Positions 9,264 through 18,525 of a DNA stretch of 64,000 nucleotides are shown piece after piece. The stretch comes from Mycobacterium ahvazicum (lineage in GTDB: Bacteria > Actinomycetota > Actinomycetes > Mycobacteriales > Mycobacteriaceae). Below the pieces are notes generated by a model, which was not told where the DNA came from, did no database searches, and saw only the letters and a program-made list of their open reading frames with translations. Position numbers and translations under genes: made by a program. The DNA lies in contig NZ_FXEG02000002.1 of NCBI RefSeq assembly GCF_900176255.2, positions 248,001 through 312,000 of the forward strand, in the 5' to 3' direction. Positions within the stretch are counted from its first letter, which is position 1. Each line of letters opens with the position of its first letter.

Positions 9264-9872
9264 ATGGCTGAAAACACGAACATCGAAGAATTGCGGGCGC
9301 CGTTGCTGGCGGCCCTGGGCGCGGCAGACCTGGCCCTGGCCACCGTGAACGAGCTCATCGGCAGCCTGCGTGACCGCGCCGAGGACACCCGCACCGACAC
9401 CCGCAGCCGGGTCGAGGAGAGCCGCGCTCGCATCGCCAAGCTGCAGGAAGACCTGCCCGAACAGTTCACCGAGCTGCGTGAGCGCTTCACCCCGGAGGAA
9501 CTGCGTAAGGCCGCCGAGGGCTACCTGGACGCCGCGACCAACCGCTACAACGAGCTGGTCGAGCGCGGCGAGGCTGCGCTGCAGCGGCTGCGCAGCCAGC
9601 GGCCGTTCGAGGAGACCCAGGCGCGCGCCGAGGGCTACGTCGACCAGGCCGTCGAGCTGACCCAGGAAGCGCTGGGCACCGTGGCCAACCAGACCCGCGC
9701 GGTCGGCGAGCGGGCCGCCAAGCTGGTCGGCATCGAGCTGCCCAAGAAGGCCGAGTCGGCGACCAAGGCAGTGGCGAAGAAGGCTCCGGCCAAGAAGGCG
9801 CCGGCCAAGAAGGCTCCGGCCAAGAAGGCTCCGGCGAAGAAGGCTCCCGCCAAGAAGGTCACCCAGAAGTAG
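9264..9872 (+). CDS. hbhA: Heparin-binding hemagglutinin HbhA
   Basis: A 202-residue surface adhesin that binds heparan sulfate on epithelial cells and is involved in extrapulmonary spread of M. tuberculosis. It opens [20 protein letters not shown]. Residues 1-160 are helical with coiled-coil character ([20 protein letters not shown]). The C-terminus is lysine-rich, with five KKAPA repeats ending KKVTQK. That tail is the heparin-binding, lysine-methylated region in the known protein. The ATG at 9264 has AAGGAAA upstream; an in-frame ATG at 9249 would add five residues. There is no classical signal peptide, as is known for HbhA. The repeat count differs from that of other mycobacteria as I recall it. 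Confidence 0.96.
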   Translation: MAENTNIEELRAPLLAALGAADLALATVNELIGSLRDRAEDTRTDTRSRVEESRARIAKLQEDLPEQFTELRERFTPEELRKAAEGYLDAATNRYNELVERGEAALQRLRSQRPFEETQARAEGYVDQAVELTQEALGTVANQTRAVGERAAKLVGIELPKKAESATKAVAKKAPAKKAPAKKAPAKKAPAKKAPAKKVTQK

Positions 9873-9881
9873 TTTCGGATA

Positions 9882-9907
9882 CCGAGTTGCCCTTCGGGGC
9901 AACTCGG
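9882..9907 (+). terminator. Hairpin after hbhA
   Basis: CCGAGTTGCCC and GGGCAACTCGG form an 11-bp stem around a TTCG tetraloop ten bases after the hbhA stop. No T run follows. Confidence 0.75.
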
Positions 9908-9945
9908 ATTCGACGTTTACGACGCTGCCCGCATACCCTTGAGTC

Positions 9946-10233
9946 GTGAATCATGCTGTGGGTACCGTCATGTTGGTCTTGCAGATCGGCGTCCTGGTGA
10001 TGTCGGTGTACGCATTCATTCATGCGGCGATGCAGCGACCCGATGCTTACACCGCTGCGGATAAGCTGACCAAGCCGGTATGGCTGGTGATCCTGGGCCT
10101 GGCCGTTGCGTTGACATCGATCCTGAGCTTCGTTTTCGGCGTGCTCGGCATGGCGATCTCCGCCTGCGCGGCGGGTGTCTACCTGGTCGACGTGCGGCCC
10201 AAACTTCTCGAAATCCAGGGCAAGTCGCGCTGA
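9946..10233 (+). CDS. Small membrane protein, DUF2516 family (Rv0476-like)
   Basis: A 95-residue protein with two hydrophobic segments, at about residues 8-27 ([20 protein letters not shown]) and 47-80 ([20 protein letters not shown] and onward), and a short C-terminal tail. Size and position match Rv0476. The GTG at 9946 is taken as start; the in-frame GTG at 9958 is an alternative. The Rv0477-like secreted protein begins four bases after its stop and deoC follows, so the three probably form an operon. No function is known. Confidence 0.85.
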   Translation: MNHAVGTVMLVLQIGVLVMSVYAFIHAAMQRPDAYTAADKLTKPVWLVILGLAVALTSILSFVFGVLGMAISACAAGVYLVDVRPKLLEIQGKSR

Positions 10234-10237
10234 CTCG

Positions 10238-10669
10238 GTGAAGGCCGTGCTGGCCGCGGGCTTCGCGCTGCTGGTCTGGGTGCCCACCGGGCCCGTTACG
10301 GGCACCGCCCGGGCCGATCCCGGCACCGGTGCGGTCAACCCCAACCCGCCGTTTGTCGGTCACACCGAGTGGACGCAGTCGGGGCGGCTGGCCAGCTTGC
10401 GGGTCTTTCCGACGCCATCGGGGCGGCTGGCCTCCCGCGAGCCCAACAACCCAGGTGCGGCCGACGAGGCCTGGGCCGAGGTGTTGGCGATGGCACCGAA
10501 CGCCGATACCCCCGGCATGCATGCCCAATTCATCTGCCATTGGCAATTCGCCGAATTGGCGCAACCCGGCAAGACGAGCTGGAACCTCGAACCGTGGCGG
10601 CCCGTCGTCGACGACGCCGAGATGGCCGCGTCCGGCTGTAATCCCGGCGGCCCGGAGGAGCCCAACTGA
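10238..10669 (+). CDS. Secreted protein (Rv0477-like)
   Basis: A 143-residue protein with an N-terminal signal peptide ([18 protein letters not shown], cleavage after about ARA at residue 26). The mature part has conserved [20 protein letters not shown] and [20 protein letters not shown], resembling the DUF2599 family. Two cysteines (CHW and the SGCNPG near the end) could form a disulfide. The GTG at 10238 is chosen because it places the signal peptide at the start. Its TGA overlaps the ATG of deoC. No function is assigned. Confidence 0.85.
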   Translation: MKAVLAAGFALLVWVPTGPVTGTARADPGTGAVNPNPPFVGHTEWTQSGRLASLRVFPTPSGRLASREPNNPGAADEAWAEVLAMAPNADTPGMHAQFICHWQFAELAQPGKTSWNLEPWRPVVDDAEMAASGCNPGGPEEPN

Positions 10670-11334
10670 TGATGCGTCGAGAACAGCTCGCGGCACTCGT
10701 CGACCACACGCTGCTCAAACCCGAGGCCACCGGCGCCGACGTGGTCGCGCTGCTGGCCGAAGCCGCGGACCTGGCCGTCTACGCGGTGTGCGTATCACCG
10801 TCGATGGTCCCGGTCGCCGCGGCGGCCGGTGGGGTCCGCGTCGCGACGGTGGCCGGCTTTCCGTCCGGCAAGCACGTCTCGTCGATCAAGGCGCAGGAGG
10901 CCGCCCAGGCGGTGGCATCCGGGGCGAGTGAAGTCGACATGGTCATCGACATCGGCGCCGCGCTGGCCGGCGAGCTGGACGCGGTACGTTCCGACATCGC
11001 GGCGGTGCGCGCGGCCATACCCGACGCCGTTCTCAAGGTGATCGTGGAATCGGCTGTGCTGCTGGGTGATTCGGACGGGCGCACGCTGACCGACGTGTGC
11101 CGGGCAGCCGAAGAGGCCGGCGCGGACTTCGTCAAGACCTCGACCGGGTTTCACCCCGCGGGCGGCGCGTCGGTGCGGGCCGTCGCGCTGATGGCCGAGG
11201 CCGTCGGCGGTCGCCTGGGGGTCAAGGCCAGCGGCGGCATTCGCACCGCGGCCGACGCGGTCGCGATGCTGGACGCCGGGGCGACCAGGCTCGGCCTATC
11301 CGGGACACGGGCCGTCCTCGACGGACTCGGCTGA
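10669..11334 (+). CDS. deoC: Deoxyribose-phosphate aldolase
   Basis: A 221-residue class I aldolase that cleaves 2-deoxy-D-ribose 5-phosphate to glyceraldehyde 3-phosphate and acetaldehyde in deoxynucleoside catabolism. [11 protein letters not shown] near the N-terminus, the Schiff-base lysine strand [14 protein letters not shown] and [10 protein letters not shown] are all present, on a TIM-barrel length. The start ATG overlaps the stop of the upstream secreted-protein gene (TGATG). A second ATG follows immediately at 10672. Confidence 0.95.
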   Translation: MMRREQLAALVDHTLLKPEATGADVVALLAEAADLAVYAVCVSPSMVPVAAAAGGVRVATVAGFPSGKHVSSIKAQEAAQAVASGASEVDMVIDIGAALAGELDAVRSDIAAVRAAIPDAVLKVIVESAVLLGDSDGRTLTDVCRAAEEAGADFVKTSTGFHPAGGASVRAVALMAEAVGGRLGVKASGGIRTAADAVAMLDAGATRLGLSGTRAVLDGLG

Positions 11335-11395
11335 CGCCGGCCCCTAGCGGCGGCCCCGCGGCGTGCCAGGGCGGCAATACCCAGCCGGGCAAGCC

Positions 11396-12352
11396 CTAGA
11401 TGTTGGCGAAGCAGGAATCGTTGTTTTCACCGGCCGGGATCGTGGCGTTCTGGGTCGAGAAATGGCTCGTCACGCCGGTCGGGGTCACTTGCACGCTGTC
11501 CGCGTGAATACCCAGCGGGTAGTCGGCGGTCAGCTTCGCGGTGTACGCGTCGAGGGTGGACTGGACGCTTTCGCGAGGCAGCGTGAAGCCCAGCGCGTTG
11601 AAGCTCTGAATCTGCAGCTGAATCCCCTTGCCGGACACCACAGGCTTGGTCGTGATGTTGTCCAGCATTCCCTTCAGTTCGATGGTGCCGTCGGCGGGAT
11701 GGGTAGTCACGCTGTTGGTGACAAACGGGCCCAGCACCGGGACCGCGTTCTGCACCGAATCCTTGATGCCGTCACTGGTCCAGGTGATGGTCGCATCGAG
11801 CGATCCGATGGTGCCCTTGGACGACGACGTCCGGTCCAGCTTGACGTCTTTGATGACGATGTCGATCTTCATGCCCTTGGCATCGCGGATCTGGTTGCCG
11901 GCCGTCGACACCGAGATGTTGGTGAAGTGCTGCGTCGCGAGCTGCCACAGCAGCAGCGGCGCGACTCCGAACGACGCCGTGGCCTGGTCTTGGACCTCGC
12001 AGGCCACCGCCTCGGCGACCTTGGTGTCGGCCACGTGGCGGGCGTAGAGCTCGCCGCCGATCAGCCCCGCGAGCAGCAGCGACACCACGATGACGCAGAT
12101 CAGAACGATGGACAGCGGGTCACGAAATCTCTTCTTCTTTGCCGGCGGCTCGGGCTGCTCGCTGGGCCGGCTGACCCGCTCGGTGGGGCTCAGCGGTGGC
12201 AGCGGCGGCGGCGCATAGCTGGCCTGCTGCGTGTCCGCCCCGGCCGGATAGTGCTGCTCGGTCGGGGCGGAGGTCGGGCCGAACGGACCGTGATCCTCGC
12301 TGGCCCCCCACGTGGACGGGCCCTCGTGCGGTGGTCCTTGCGGGTTCGTCAC
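11396..12352 (-). CDS. DUF2993 membrane-anchored protein (Rv0479c-like, LmeA family)
   Basis: A 318-residue protein. The first ~85 residues are cytoplasmic and rich in Pro/Ser/Gly (YAPPPLPPLSPTERVSRPSE). A KKKRFRD basic cluster follows, then one membrane segment (LSIVLICVIVVSLLLAGLIG). The extracytoplasmic part matches the DUF2993/LmeA-like fold (VKLDRTSSSKGTIGSLDAT, TTHPADGTIELKGML). LmeA proteins act in lipomannan elongation; whether this paralogue does is not shown. It overlaps the amidohydrolase gene by four bases (12349-12352), so they are likely co-transcribed. It is convergent with deoC. Confidence 0.87.
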   Translation of the reverse strand: MTNPQGPPHEGPSTWGASEDHGPFGPTSAPTEQHYPAGADTQQASYAPPPLPPLSPTERVSRPSEQPEPPAKKKRFRDPLSIVLICVIVVSLLLAGLIGGELYARHVADTKVAEAVACEVQDQATASFGVAPLLLWQLATQHFTNISVSTAGNQIRDAKGMKIDIVIKDVKLDRTSSSKGTIGSLDATITWTSDGIKDSVQNAVPVLGPFVTNSVTTHPADGTIELKGMLDNITTKPVVSGKGIQLQIQSFNALGFTLPRESVQSTLDAYTAKLTADYPLGIHADSVQVTPTGVTSHFSTQNATIPAGENNDSCFANI

Positions 12353-13191
12353 CCAACCGATTCTGCCCTATCGCTACGAGCAAAGTCGGACTGGTTGCGC
12401 AGCACCGCGATGCTTTCGCGAGCCTTCGCGACCAAGGCGGTGTCGATGTCGGCCAGTACCAGTTGTGGGTCGGGACCGGCCGAGGCGACCACCTCGCCCA
12501 GCGGCGAGGCCACCAGGCTGCCGCCGACGCCGGTCGGGGCGCCCGCGGAAGATCCCGAGCCCGCCAGTGTGGCAGCGGGATCGGCTTGGCCGGCCGCGGC
12601 GACGTAGCTCATCGAGTCCAGCGCGCGGGCGCGGGCCAGCAAGGTCCACTGTGCGAGCTTTCCCGGACCCGAGCCCCAGGACGCGCAGACCGCGATGAGC
12701 TGGGCGCCGCGCCGGGCCAGTTCGGTGTAGAGCTCGGGGAAGCGGATGTCGTAGCAAACGGTCAACCCCACCCCGACGCCGTCGACGGTGATCACCACCG
12801 GTTCCCGGCCTGGGGCGACGGTGCGCGACTCGGTGAAGCCGAACGCGTCGTAGAGATGGATCTTGTCGTAGTAGGCGTCCGGCTGATTCGGTGTGCCGGG
12901 CCCGGCCGCGATCAGCGTGTTCGTCACGCGCCCGTCGCCGGCCGGGGTGAACATACCGGCGATCACCGTGACGGCGGACGCGGTCGCGATCTGCCGCACC
13001 CCGTCGGCCCACGGCCCGTCGACCGGCTCGGCGATCGGTGCCAGCGGGACGCCGAACCGGCACATGGTCGCTTCGGGAAACACCACCAGCGTCGCGCCGG
13101 CGTCGGCGGCCCGGGCGGTGTAGTCGCGCACCTGTTCCAGATTGGCCGCCGGATCGCTGCCACTCAGCATTTGCGCCAACGCGATTCGCAT
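12349..13191 (-). CDS. Carbon-nitrogen hydrolase (nitrilase superfamily, Rv0480c-like)
   Basis: A 280-residue nitrilase-fold amidohydrolase. The catalytic triad is visible: Glu in TLVVFPEATM (about residue 41), Lys in YDKIHLYDAFG (about residue 109) and Cys in LTVCYDIRFPELY (about residue 144). Members hydrolyse omega-amides or deaminated glutathione; the substrate cannot be read here. It starts with ATG at 13191 (MRIALAQMLSGSDP). It is downstream of the DUF2505 gene and overlaps the DUF2993 gene. Length equals that of Rv0480c. Confidence 0.93.
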   Translation of the reverse strand: MRIALAQMLSGSDPAANLEQVRDYTARAADAGATLVVFPEATMCRFGVPLAPIAEPVDGPWADGVRQIATASAVTVIAGMFTPAGDGRVTNTLIAAGPGTPNQPDAYYDKIHLYDAFGFTESRTVAPGREPVVITVDGVGVGLTVCYDIRFPELYTELARRGAQLIAVCASWGSGPGKLAQWTLLARARALDSMSYVAAAGQADPAATLAGSGSSAGAPTGVGGSLVASPLGEVVASAGPDPQLVLADIDTALVAKARESIAVLRNQSDFARSDRAESVG

Positions 13192-13212
13192 GGCCGCCAG
13201 CTTAGAAGCGAA

Positions 13213-13734
13213 TCACGCGTTGTTGGTGATCCATTCGGTGGTGAAGCGCTGCTCCCTGCTCACCAGATCGGCCAGATGCGTGCCGATGATGTTCTCCACC
13301 TTGCCGCCGATCAGCGGAATCCGGACGTGGATGCTGACCCGGAACGTCAGGCGTGCGCCGCCGCGGTCAATCGGCGACAGTTCGGCGGTGCCCAGGACGT
13401 TCACCGGGGTGTCCACGATCGAGCCCTTGATGGACGCCGTGGCGACGCCGTCGGTGACCGGCCCCCACGTCTCCTCGCGTCTGAAGAACAGATCGCCCCG
13501 GTGCAACTGGGTGACCATCGCGGGCAGGTTATGGCTGTGCACTTCCTGCAGCGTCACCACTTCGATGGTGCCGTCGTCGCCGGATTCCCCTCCCAAGCGG
13601 ATCGACTCCAGCCGCGCCTCGTCGACCGGAATGTCGGCCAGCCTGGCCCGCCAGTAGTCGGGCTCGGCGAACGCCTGGTGCAGGTCTTCGACGCTGTCCT
13701 GATAGTCGGCGGACAAGTCGAATGAGCGGGGCAT
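13213..13734 (-). CDS. DUF2505 family protein (Rv0481c-like)
   Basis: A 173-residue protein of the DUF2505 family, which has a START/Bet v 1-like lipid-binding fold by family knowledge. It opens MPRSFDLSADYQDSVEDLHQ. Visible conserved parts are the central LHRGDLFFRREETWGP and the end EQRFTTEWITNN. There is no signal peptide or membrane segment. It is the first gene of a likely minus-strand operon with the nitrilase and DUF2993 genes, and is divergent from murB with only 26 bases between starts. Confidence 0.88.
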   Translation of the reverse strand: MPRSFDLSADYQDSVEDLHQAFAEPDYWRARLADIPVDEARLESIRLGGESGDDGTIEVVTLQEVHSHNLPAMVTQLHRGDLFFRREETWGPVTDGVATASIKGSIVDTPVNVLGTAELSPIDRGGARLTFRVSIHVRIPLIGGKVENIIGTHLADLVSREQRFTTEWITNNA

Positions 13735-13760
13735 AGCAGGTCAGGCTACCGTTACGGGCC

Positions 13761-14834
13761 GTGACCGGATCGATCTTCGCTGGTGCGCGCGTCGCTGAGG
13801 CGGTGCCGCTGGCGCCGCTGACCACGTTGCGCGTCGGACCGGTCGCGCAACGCCTGATCACCTGCACCAGCAGCGAACAGGTTGTCGGCGTGCTGGACGA
13901 GTTGGACGGCGCACGTGACGGGCCGGTGCTGGTGTTCTCCGGCGGCTCCAATCTGGTGATCGCCGACGACCTGACGGACCTGACCGCCGTGCACCTGGCC
14001 ACCCGCGGGATCACCGTGGACGGCCACCTGCTGCGCGCCGAGGCCGGGGCGGTGTGGGACGACGTGGTCGTCGCGGCGATCGAGGGCGGGCTGGGCGGCC
14101 TCGAGTGCCTGTCCGGCATACCGGGATCGGCGGGAGCCACGCCGGTGCAAAACGTCGGCGCCTACGGCGCGGAGGTGTCCGACACCATCACCCGGGTGCG
14201 GGTGCTGGATCGCGGCAGCGGTGCGGTGCGCTGGATACCCGGCGACGAGCTGGCCTTCGGCTATCGCACCAGCATGTTCAAGCGGGCCGGTCAGCAGGTG
14301 CCTGGCGTGGTGCTGGAAGTGGAGTTCGCACTGGACGATTCGGGCCGCAGCGCGCCCTTGCGCTACGGCGAGCTCACCGCGGCGCTGAATGCGGCCAGCG
14401 GTGAGCGTGCGGACCCGCGCGCGGTACGCGAGGCGGTGCTGGCCCTGCGTGCGCGCAAGGGCATGGTGCTCGACGCCGCCGATTACGACACCTGGAGCGT
14501 GGGTTCGTTCTTCACCAACCCCGTCGTCGCGCCGCAGTTCTATGAGTCGCTGGCCGGGCGCACCGACGGGCCGGTGCCCAACTACCCGGCGCCCGACGGC
14601 GTCAAGCTGGCCGCCGCGTGGCTGGTGGAGCACGCGGGCTTCGGCAAGGGCTATCCCGGCGACCCGGCCGCGCCCTGCCGGTTGTCCACCAAGCACGCGC
14701 TTGCTCTGACCAATCGGGGCAACGCCACCACGGCGGATGTGATCACCCTGGCGCGAACCATTCGCGACGGGGTCCGTGACGTGTTTGGCATCACACTGGA
14801 ACCCGAACCGGTGCTGCTCGGCTGCCGCCTTTAG
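13761..14834 (+). CDS. murB: UDP-N-acetylenolpyruvoylglucosamine reductase
   Basis: A 357-residue flavoenzyme that reduces UDP-GlcNAc-enolpyruvate to UDP-MurNAc, the second committed step of peptidoglycan synthesis in the cytoplasm. FAD-binding motifs [12 protein letters not shown] and [20 protein letters not shown] are present. The proton-donor serine is in [12 protein letters not shown], and the C-terminal glutamate is in [10 protein letters not shown]. The start is the GTG at 13761, close behind the divergent DUF2505 gene. lprQ follows on the same strand, also a peptidoglycan gene. Confidence 0.97.
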   Translation: MTGSIFAGARVAEAVPLAPLTTLRVGPVAQRLITCTSSEQVVGVLDELDGARDGPVLVFSGGSNLVIADDLTDLTAVHLATRGITVDGHLLRAEAGAVWDDVVVAAIEGGLGGLECLSGIPGSAGATPVQNVGAYGAEVSDTITRVRVLDRGSGAVRWIPGDELAFGYRTSMFKRAGQQVPGVVLEVEFALDDSGRSAPLRYGELTAALNAASGERADPRAVREAVLALRARKGMVLDAADYDTWSVGSFFTNPVVAPQFYESLAGRTDGPVPNYPAPDGVKLAAAWLVEHAGFGKGYPGDPAAPCRLSTKHALALTNRGNATTADVITLARTIRDGVRDVFGITLEPEPVLLGCRL

Positions 14835-14915
14835 CTGTGGATTCCGTGTGTCTGTAGGCTTTCGCGACTCGTCGTGGCGCAAGCGGTGTCGGTACTGCCG
14901 GTATCTTTTATTGTC

Positions 14916-16259
14916 GTGAGCACATCCCCCGAACAGCCGCCGATCAATCGGCGGCTGGCGTTGGCAGCCCTTGGGCTGGGTGTGTTCGCGCCGAGCGTGC
15001 TGGCCGCCTGTAGCGGCCCCGCGGCCAAGCAAGCGCAGAAGAACAAGGAGCAGTCGGCGCCGAGTCTGAAATACCAACCCGCCTTGGACAACGAGGGGGC
15101 CGCTGCCGACGTGGTTCCCATCGCGCCGGTCAGCGTCATGGTCAGCGACGGCTGGTTCCAGAAGGTGGCGTTGACGAATTCGGCCGGCAAGGTCGTTGCC
15201 GGAGCGTTCAACTCCGACCGCACCGTCTACACGACCACCGAGCCGTTGGGCTATGACACCAGCTATAGCTGGAGCGGCTCGGTCGTCGGCCACGACGGCA
15301 AGACCGTGCCCGTGACGGGCAAATTAACCACCGTCGCGCCCAGCAAGAAGATTGACGGCGGATTCCAGTTGGCCGACGGCCAGACGGTCGGCGTCGCCGC
15401 GCCGATCATCATCCAGTTCGACGCGCCGATCAGCGACAAGGCCGCCGTCGAACGGGCACTGACCATCACCACCAACCCGCCCGTCGAGGGCAGCTGGGCC
15501 TGGCTGCCCGACGAGCAGCAGGGCGCGCGCATCCACTACCGGCCGCGCGAGTACTACCCGGCGGGCACCACCATCAACGTCGACGCCAAGTTCTACGGCC
15601 TGCCGTTCGGCGACGGCGCCTACGGCCTGCAGGACATGTCTTTGAAGATCCAGATCGGCCGCAAGCAGGTCGTCAAGGCGGAGGTGTCGTCGCACCGCAT
15701 CCAGGTCGTCACCGACGCGGGCGTGATCATGGACTTCCCGTGCAGCTACGGCGAGGCCGACAAGGCGCGCAACGTCACCCGCAACGGCATCCACGTGGTG
15801 ACCGAGAAGTACGCGGACTTCTACATGTCCAACCCCGCGGCCGGCTACAGCCACGTACACGAACGCTGGGCGGTGCGGATCTCCAACAACGGCGAGTTCA
15901 TTCACGCCAACCCGATGAGCGCTGGCGCACAAGGCAACACGAACGTCACCAACGGCTGCATCAACCTGTCGACCGAGGACGCCGCGGAGTACTACCCGAC
16001 CGCGATGTACGGCGACCCGGTCGAGGTGACCGGCAGCTCGATCCAGTTGTCCTACTCCGACGGCGACATCTGGGACTGGGCCGTCGATTGGGACACCTGG
16101 GTGGCCATGTCGGCTCTACCACCGCCCAATGCGCACCCGCCGGCCAGTCAGATCCCCGTCACCGCGCCGGTCACGCCGTCGACGGCGCCGAGTCTGTCGG
16201 GGACGCCGACCACCACGACCACGACGACGACTACGTCCTCGCCTGGCCCTGGCGGTTAA
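14916..16259 (+). CDS. lprQ: L,D-transpeptidase lipoprotein LprQ (Ldt5 type)
   Basis: A 447-residue lipoprotein that makes 3-3 cross-links in peptidoglycan. The signal peptide [19 protein letters not shown] ends in the lipobox LAAC. Two immunoglobulin-like domains (about residues 50-250) precede the YkuD catalytic domain. Its motif is HANPMSAG with [10 protein letters not shown], giving the catalytic Cys near residue 350 and the His about 20 residues before. The C-terminus is a Pro/Thr-rich tail with a run of threonines. The GTG at 14916 is preferred because it places the lipobox about 30 residues in. The last 29 bases overlap the convergent SDR gene. Confidence 0.94.
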   Translation: MSTSPEQPPINRRLALAALGLGVFAPSVLAACSGPAAKQAQKNKEQSAPSLKYQPALDNEGAAADVVPIAPVSVMVSDGWFQKVALTNSAGKVVAGAFNSDRTVYTTTEPLGYDTSYSWSGSVVGHDGKTVPVTGKLTTVAPSKKIDGGFQLADGQTVGVAAPIIIQFDAPISDKAAVERALTITTNPPVEGSWAWLPDEQQGARIHYRPREYYPAGTTINVDAKFYGLPFGDGAYGLQDMSLKIQIGRKQVVKAEVSSHRIQVVTDAGVIMDFPCSYGEADKARNVTRNGIHVVTEKYADFYMSNPAAGYSHVHERWAVRISNNGEFIHANPMSAGAQGNTNVTNGCINLSTEDAAEYYPTAMYGDPVEVTGSSIQLSYSDGDIWDWAVDWDTWVAMSALPPPNAHPPASQIPVTAPVTPSTAPSLSGTPTTTTTTTTTSSPGPGG

Positions 16260-16992
16260 ACCGCATCGCATTGGCCTGATCGCGTGGCTTGAGCACGATC
16301 AGGTCCAGGTCGACGTGGGACGGCCGTGACGCCACGAACCCGATCACCTCGGCCACGTCGGCCGCCGTCAGCGGTGTGATGCCGGCGTAGACCGAGTCCG
16401 CGCGTTCCTGATCGCCGTCGAATCGCACCAGTGAGAACTCGGTTTCCACTGCGCCCGGCGCGATTTCGGTGAGCCGCACCGGCTTGCCCAGCAGTTCACC
16501 GCGCAGCGTGCGGTGCACCGCGCCCTGGGCGTGCTTGGCCGCGGTGTAGCCGGCACCGCCGTCGTAGACCTCGAGCGCGGCCACCGAGGTGACGGTGACG
16601 ATCAGGCCGTCGCCGGAGTCGATCAGCTTGGGCAGCAGTGCGCGGGTGACCCGCAGCGTCCCAAGCACGTTGGTCTCCCACATCCAGCGCCAGTGCTCGA
16701 GGTCGGCGTCGGCGACGGGCGCCAATCCGCGAGCGCCGCCGGCGTTGTTGACCAATACATCGACCCGGCCCAGTTTGCTGGCGAGCGCGGCTACTGCCGC
16801 GTCGTCTGTGACGTCAGCCACAATTGCGGTGCCGGCTATCTCTTTCGCGAGGGCGGTTATCCGGTCCTCGCGCCTTGCCACAGCGACGACGTGAAACCCA
16901 AGGGCGGCAAGGGTTTTGGCTGTTGCTTCGCCGATCCCGGAACTGGCACCGGTCACTACCGCAACCCGTTGATGCGCGTTATTTGAACTCAC
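16231..16992 (-). CDS. Short-chain dehydrogenase/reductase (Rv0484c-like)
   Basis: A 253-residue classical SDR. The NAD(P)-binding motif [11 protein letters not shown] lies near residue 15 and [12 protein letters not shown] near residue 78. The catalytic serine is in [11 protein letters not shown] and the YxxxK is YTAAKHAQ (about residue 150). The substrate is unknown. It starts at a GTG (16992) and is divergent from the ROK regulator gene. Its 3' end overlaps lprQ by 29 bases. Length and position match Rv0484c. Confidence 0.93.
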   Translation of the reverse strand: MSSNNAHQRVAVVTGASSGIGEATAKTLAALGFHVVAVARREDRITALAKEIAGTAIVADVTDDAAVAALASKLGRVDVLVNNAGGARGLAPVADADLEHWRWMWETNVLGTLRVTRALLPKLIDSGDGLIVTVTSVAALEVYDGGAGYTAAKHAQGAVHRTLRGELLGKPVRLTEIAPGAVETEFSLVRFDGDQERADSVYAGITPLTAADVAEVIGFVASRPSHVDLDLIVLKPRDQANAMRFNRQGQART

Positions 16993-17047
16993 TGAGCCAA
17001 CTCTAATAAACGTGCTAAATTCCTGAGGTGCACCACAGCGCCCTGTT

Positions 17048-17092
17048 CAACAACACTGCCGCGTGTCTTTGCGCGGCATGTGCGTGTTGTTG
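17048..17092. promoter_or_regulatory. Bulged inverted repeat between the SDR and ROK genes
   Basis: CAACAACAC-TGCCGCG (17048-17063) pairs with CGCGGCA (17072-17078) and GTGTTGTTG (17084-17092). The loop is eight bases, and TGTGC bulges on the right arm. That is 16 paired positions in a 177-base divergent region, 78-122 bases before the ROK start. It may be an operator for the ROK regulator or a leader hairpin. Confidence 0.5.
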
Positions 17093-17169
17093 CCGCGCAC
17101 TTTGCCGCGCCTGAACCCAAAACAGGTTGTGGCCAAGACCGGCCATTGGAACTCGGACAAAGGACGCTC

Positions 17170-18477
17170 GTGCGCTCGACTTCTCTCACCCACACCCATC
17201 ATTCGCCCAGCCGTGCGGGCCACCTGCGGCTGCACCGCCAGATCCTGCCGCCGTCGCTGCACATCTCCGACTCGGCCGCGGCCTCGGTGTTCCGGGCGGT
17301 CCGGCTGCGCGGCCCGGTCGGCCGCGACGTCATCGCCGGGGTCACCTCGCTGAGCATCGCGACGGTGAACCGGCAGGTCATCGCCCTGCTCGACGCGGGC
17401 CTGCTGCGGGAACGCGCAGACCTGGCCGTCTCCGGAGCCATCGGACGCCCACGGGTTCCGGTGGAGATCAACCACGAACCGTTCGTGGCGCTGGGCATCC
17501 ACATCGGTGCGCGGACCACCAGCATCGTGGCCACCGACCTGTTCGGCCGCACGCTGGACACGGTGGAAACGCCGACGCCGCTGAGCCCGCCGGCCGCCGC
17601 TCTGACGTCGCTGGCCGAAAGCGCCACCCGCTATCTGAGGCGCTGGCACCGCCGGCGGCCGTTGTGGGTCGGGGTCGCCATCGGTGGCACTGTCGACGGC
17701 GCCACCGGCCACGTCGACCACCCGCGGCTGGGCTGGCGGCAAGCGCCCGTCGGGCCGGTGCTGGCCGACGCGCTGAGCCTGCCGGTGTCGGTGGCTTCGC
17801 ACGTGGACGCGATGGCCGGCGCCGAGCTGCTGCTGGGTATGCGGCGGTTCGCGCCGAGCTCGCCGACCAGCCTGTACGTCTACGCCCGCGAAACCGTGGG
17901 CTACGCGCTGGTGATCGGCGGACGGGTGCACTGCCCGTCGAGCGGTCCGGGCACGATCGCGGGCCTGCCCGCGCACTCCGAGTTGCTCGGCGGCACCGGG
18001 CAGCTGGAGTCCACGGTCAGCGACGAGGCCGTGCTTGCCGCGGCTCGCCGGCTGCGCATCCTGCCCCCGGCCCCGGCTGGGCGCGCCAACGGACCCGCCG
18101 CTGGCATCACCGATCTGCTGCGTCTGGCCCGGGCCGGCAACCAGCCGGCCAAGGACCTGCTCGCGGAGCGCGCCCGAGTCCTGGGTGAGGCGGTCGCGCT
18201 GCTGCGCGACTTGCTCAACCCCGACGAACTGGTGGTCGGCGGCCAGGCATTCACCGAGTATCCCGAGGCGATGGAGCAGGTGGAGGTGGCATTCGCCGAG
18301 CGTTCGGTGTTGCCGCCGCGGGATATCCGCGTCACGGCCTTCGGTAACCGCGTGCAAGAGGCCGGGGCGGGCATCGTGTCCCTGGGCGGGCTCTACGCCG
18401 ACCCGCTGGGCGCGATGCGCCGCGCCGGGGTGATCGGCTCCCGGATCCCGGAAGCCGTCGACGAGTCGTCCGCCTAA
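17170..18477 (+). CDS. ROK family transcriptional regulator (Rv0485-like)
   Basis: A 435-residue NagC/XylR-type ROK protein. An N-terminal winged helix (GRDVIAGVTSLSIATVNRQV, about residues 55-80) is followed by a sugar-kinase-like ROK domain. I recall that Rv0485 regulates the pe13-ppe18 genes in M. tuberculosis. No metal-binding CxCGxxGC motif of the ROK sugar kinases is visible, so it probably senses rather than phosphorylates. The GTG at 17170 follows AAAGGA and matches the Rv0485 length. The in-frame start at 17080 would lie inside the inverted repeat described at 17048-17092. mshA follows 48 bases later. Confidence 0.92.
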   Translation: MRSTSLTHTHHSPSRAGHLRLHRQILPPSLHISDSAAASVFRAVRLRGPVGRDVIAGVTSLSIATVNRQVIALLDAGLLRERADLAVSGAIGRPRVPVEINHEPFVALGIHIGARTTSIVATDLFGRTLDTVETPTPLSPPAAALTSLAESATRYLRRWHRRRPLWVGVAIGGTVDGATGHVDHPRLGWRQAPVGPVLADALSLPVSVASHVDAMAGAELLLGMRRFAPSSPTSLYVYARETVGYALVIGGRVHCPSSGPGTIAGLPAHSELLGGTGQLESTVSDEAVLAAARRLRILPPAPAGRANGPAAGITDLLRLARAGNQPAKDLLAERARVLGEAVALLRDLLNPDELVVGGQAFTEYPEAMEQVEVAFAERSVLPPRDIRVTAFGNRVQEAGAGIVSLGGLYADPLGAMRRAGVIGSRIPEAVDESSA

Positions 18478-18525
18478 CGCGAACGCCTTAGGCCGGTGGC
18501 CGGACCGTGCTGTAAAGATGAAGGA

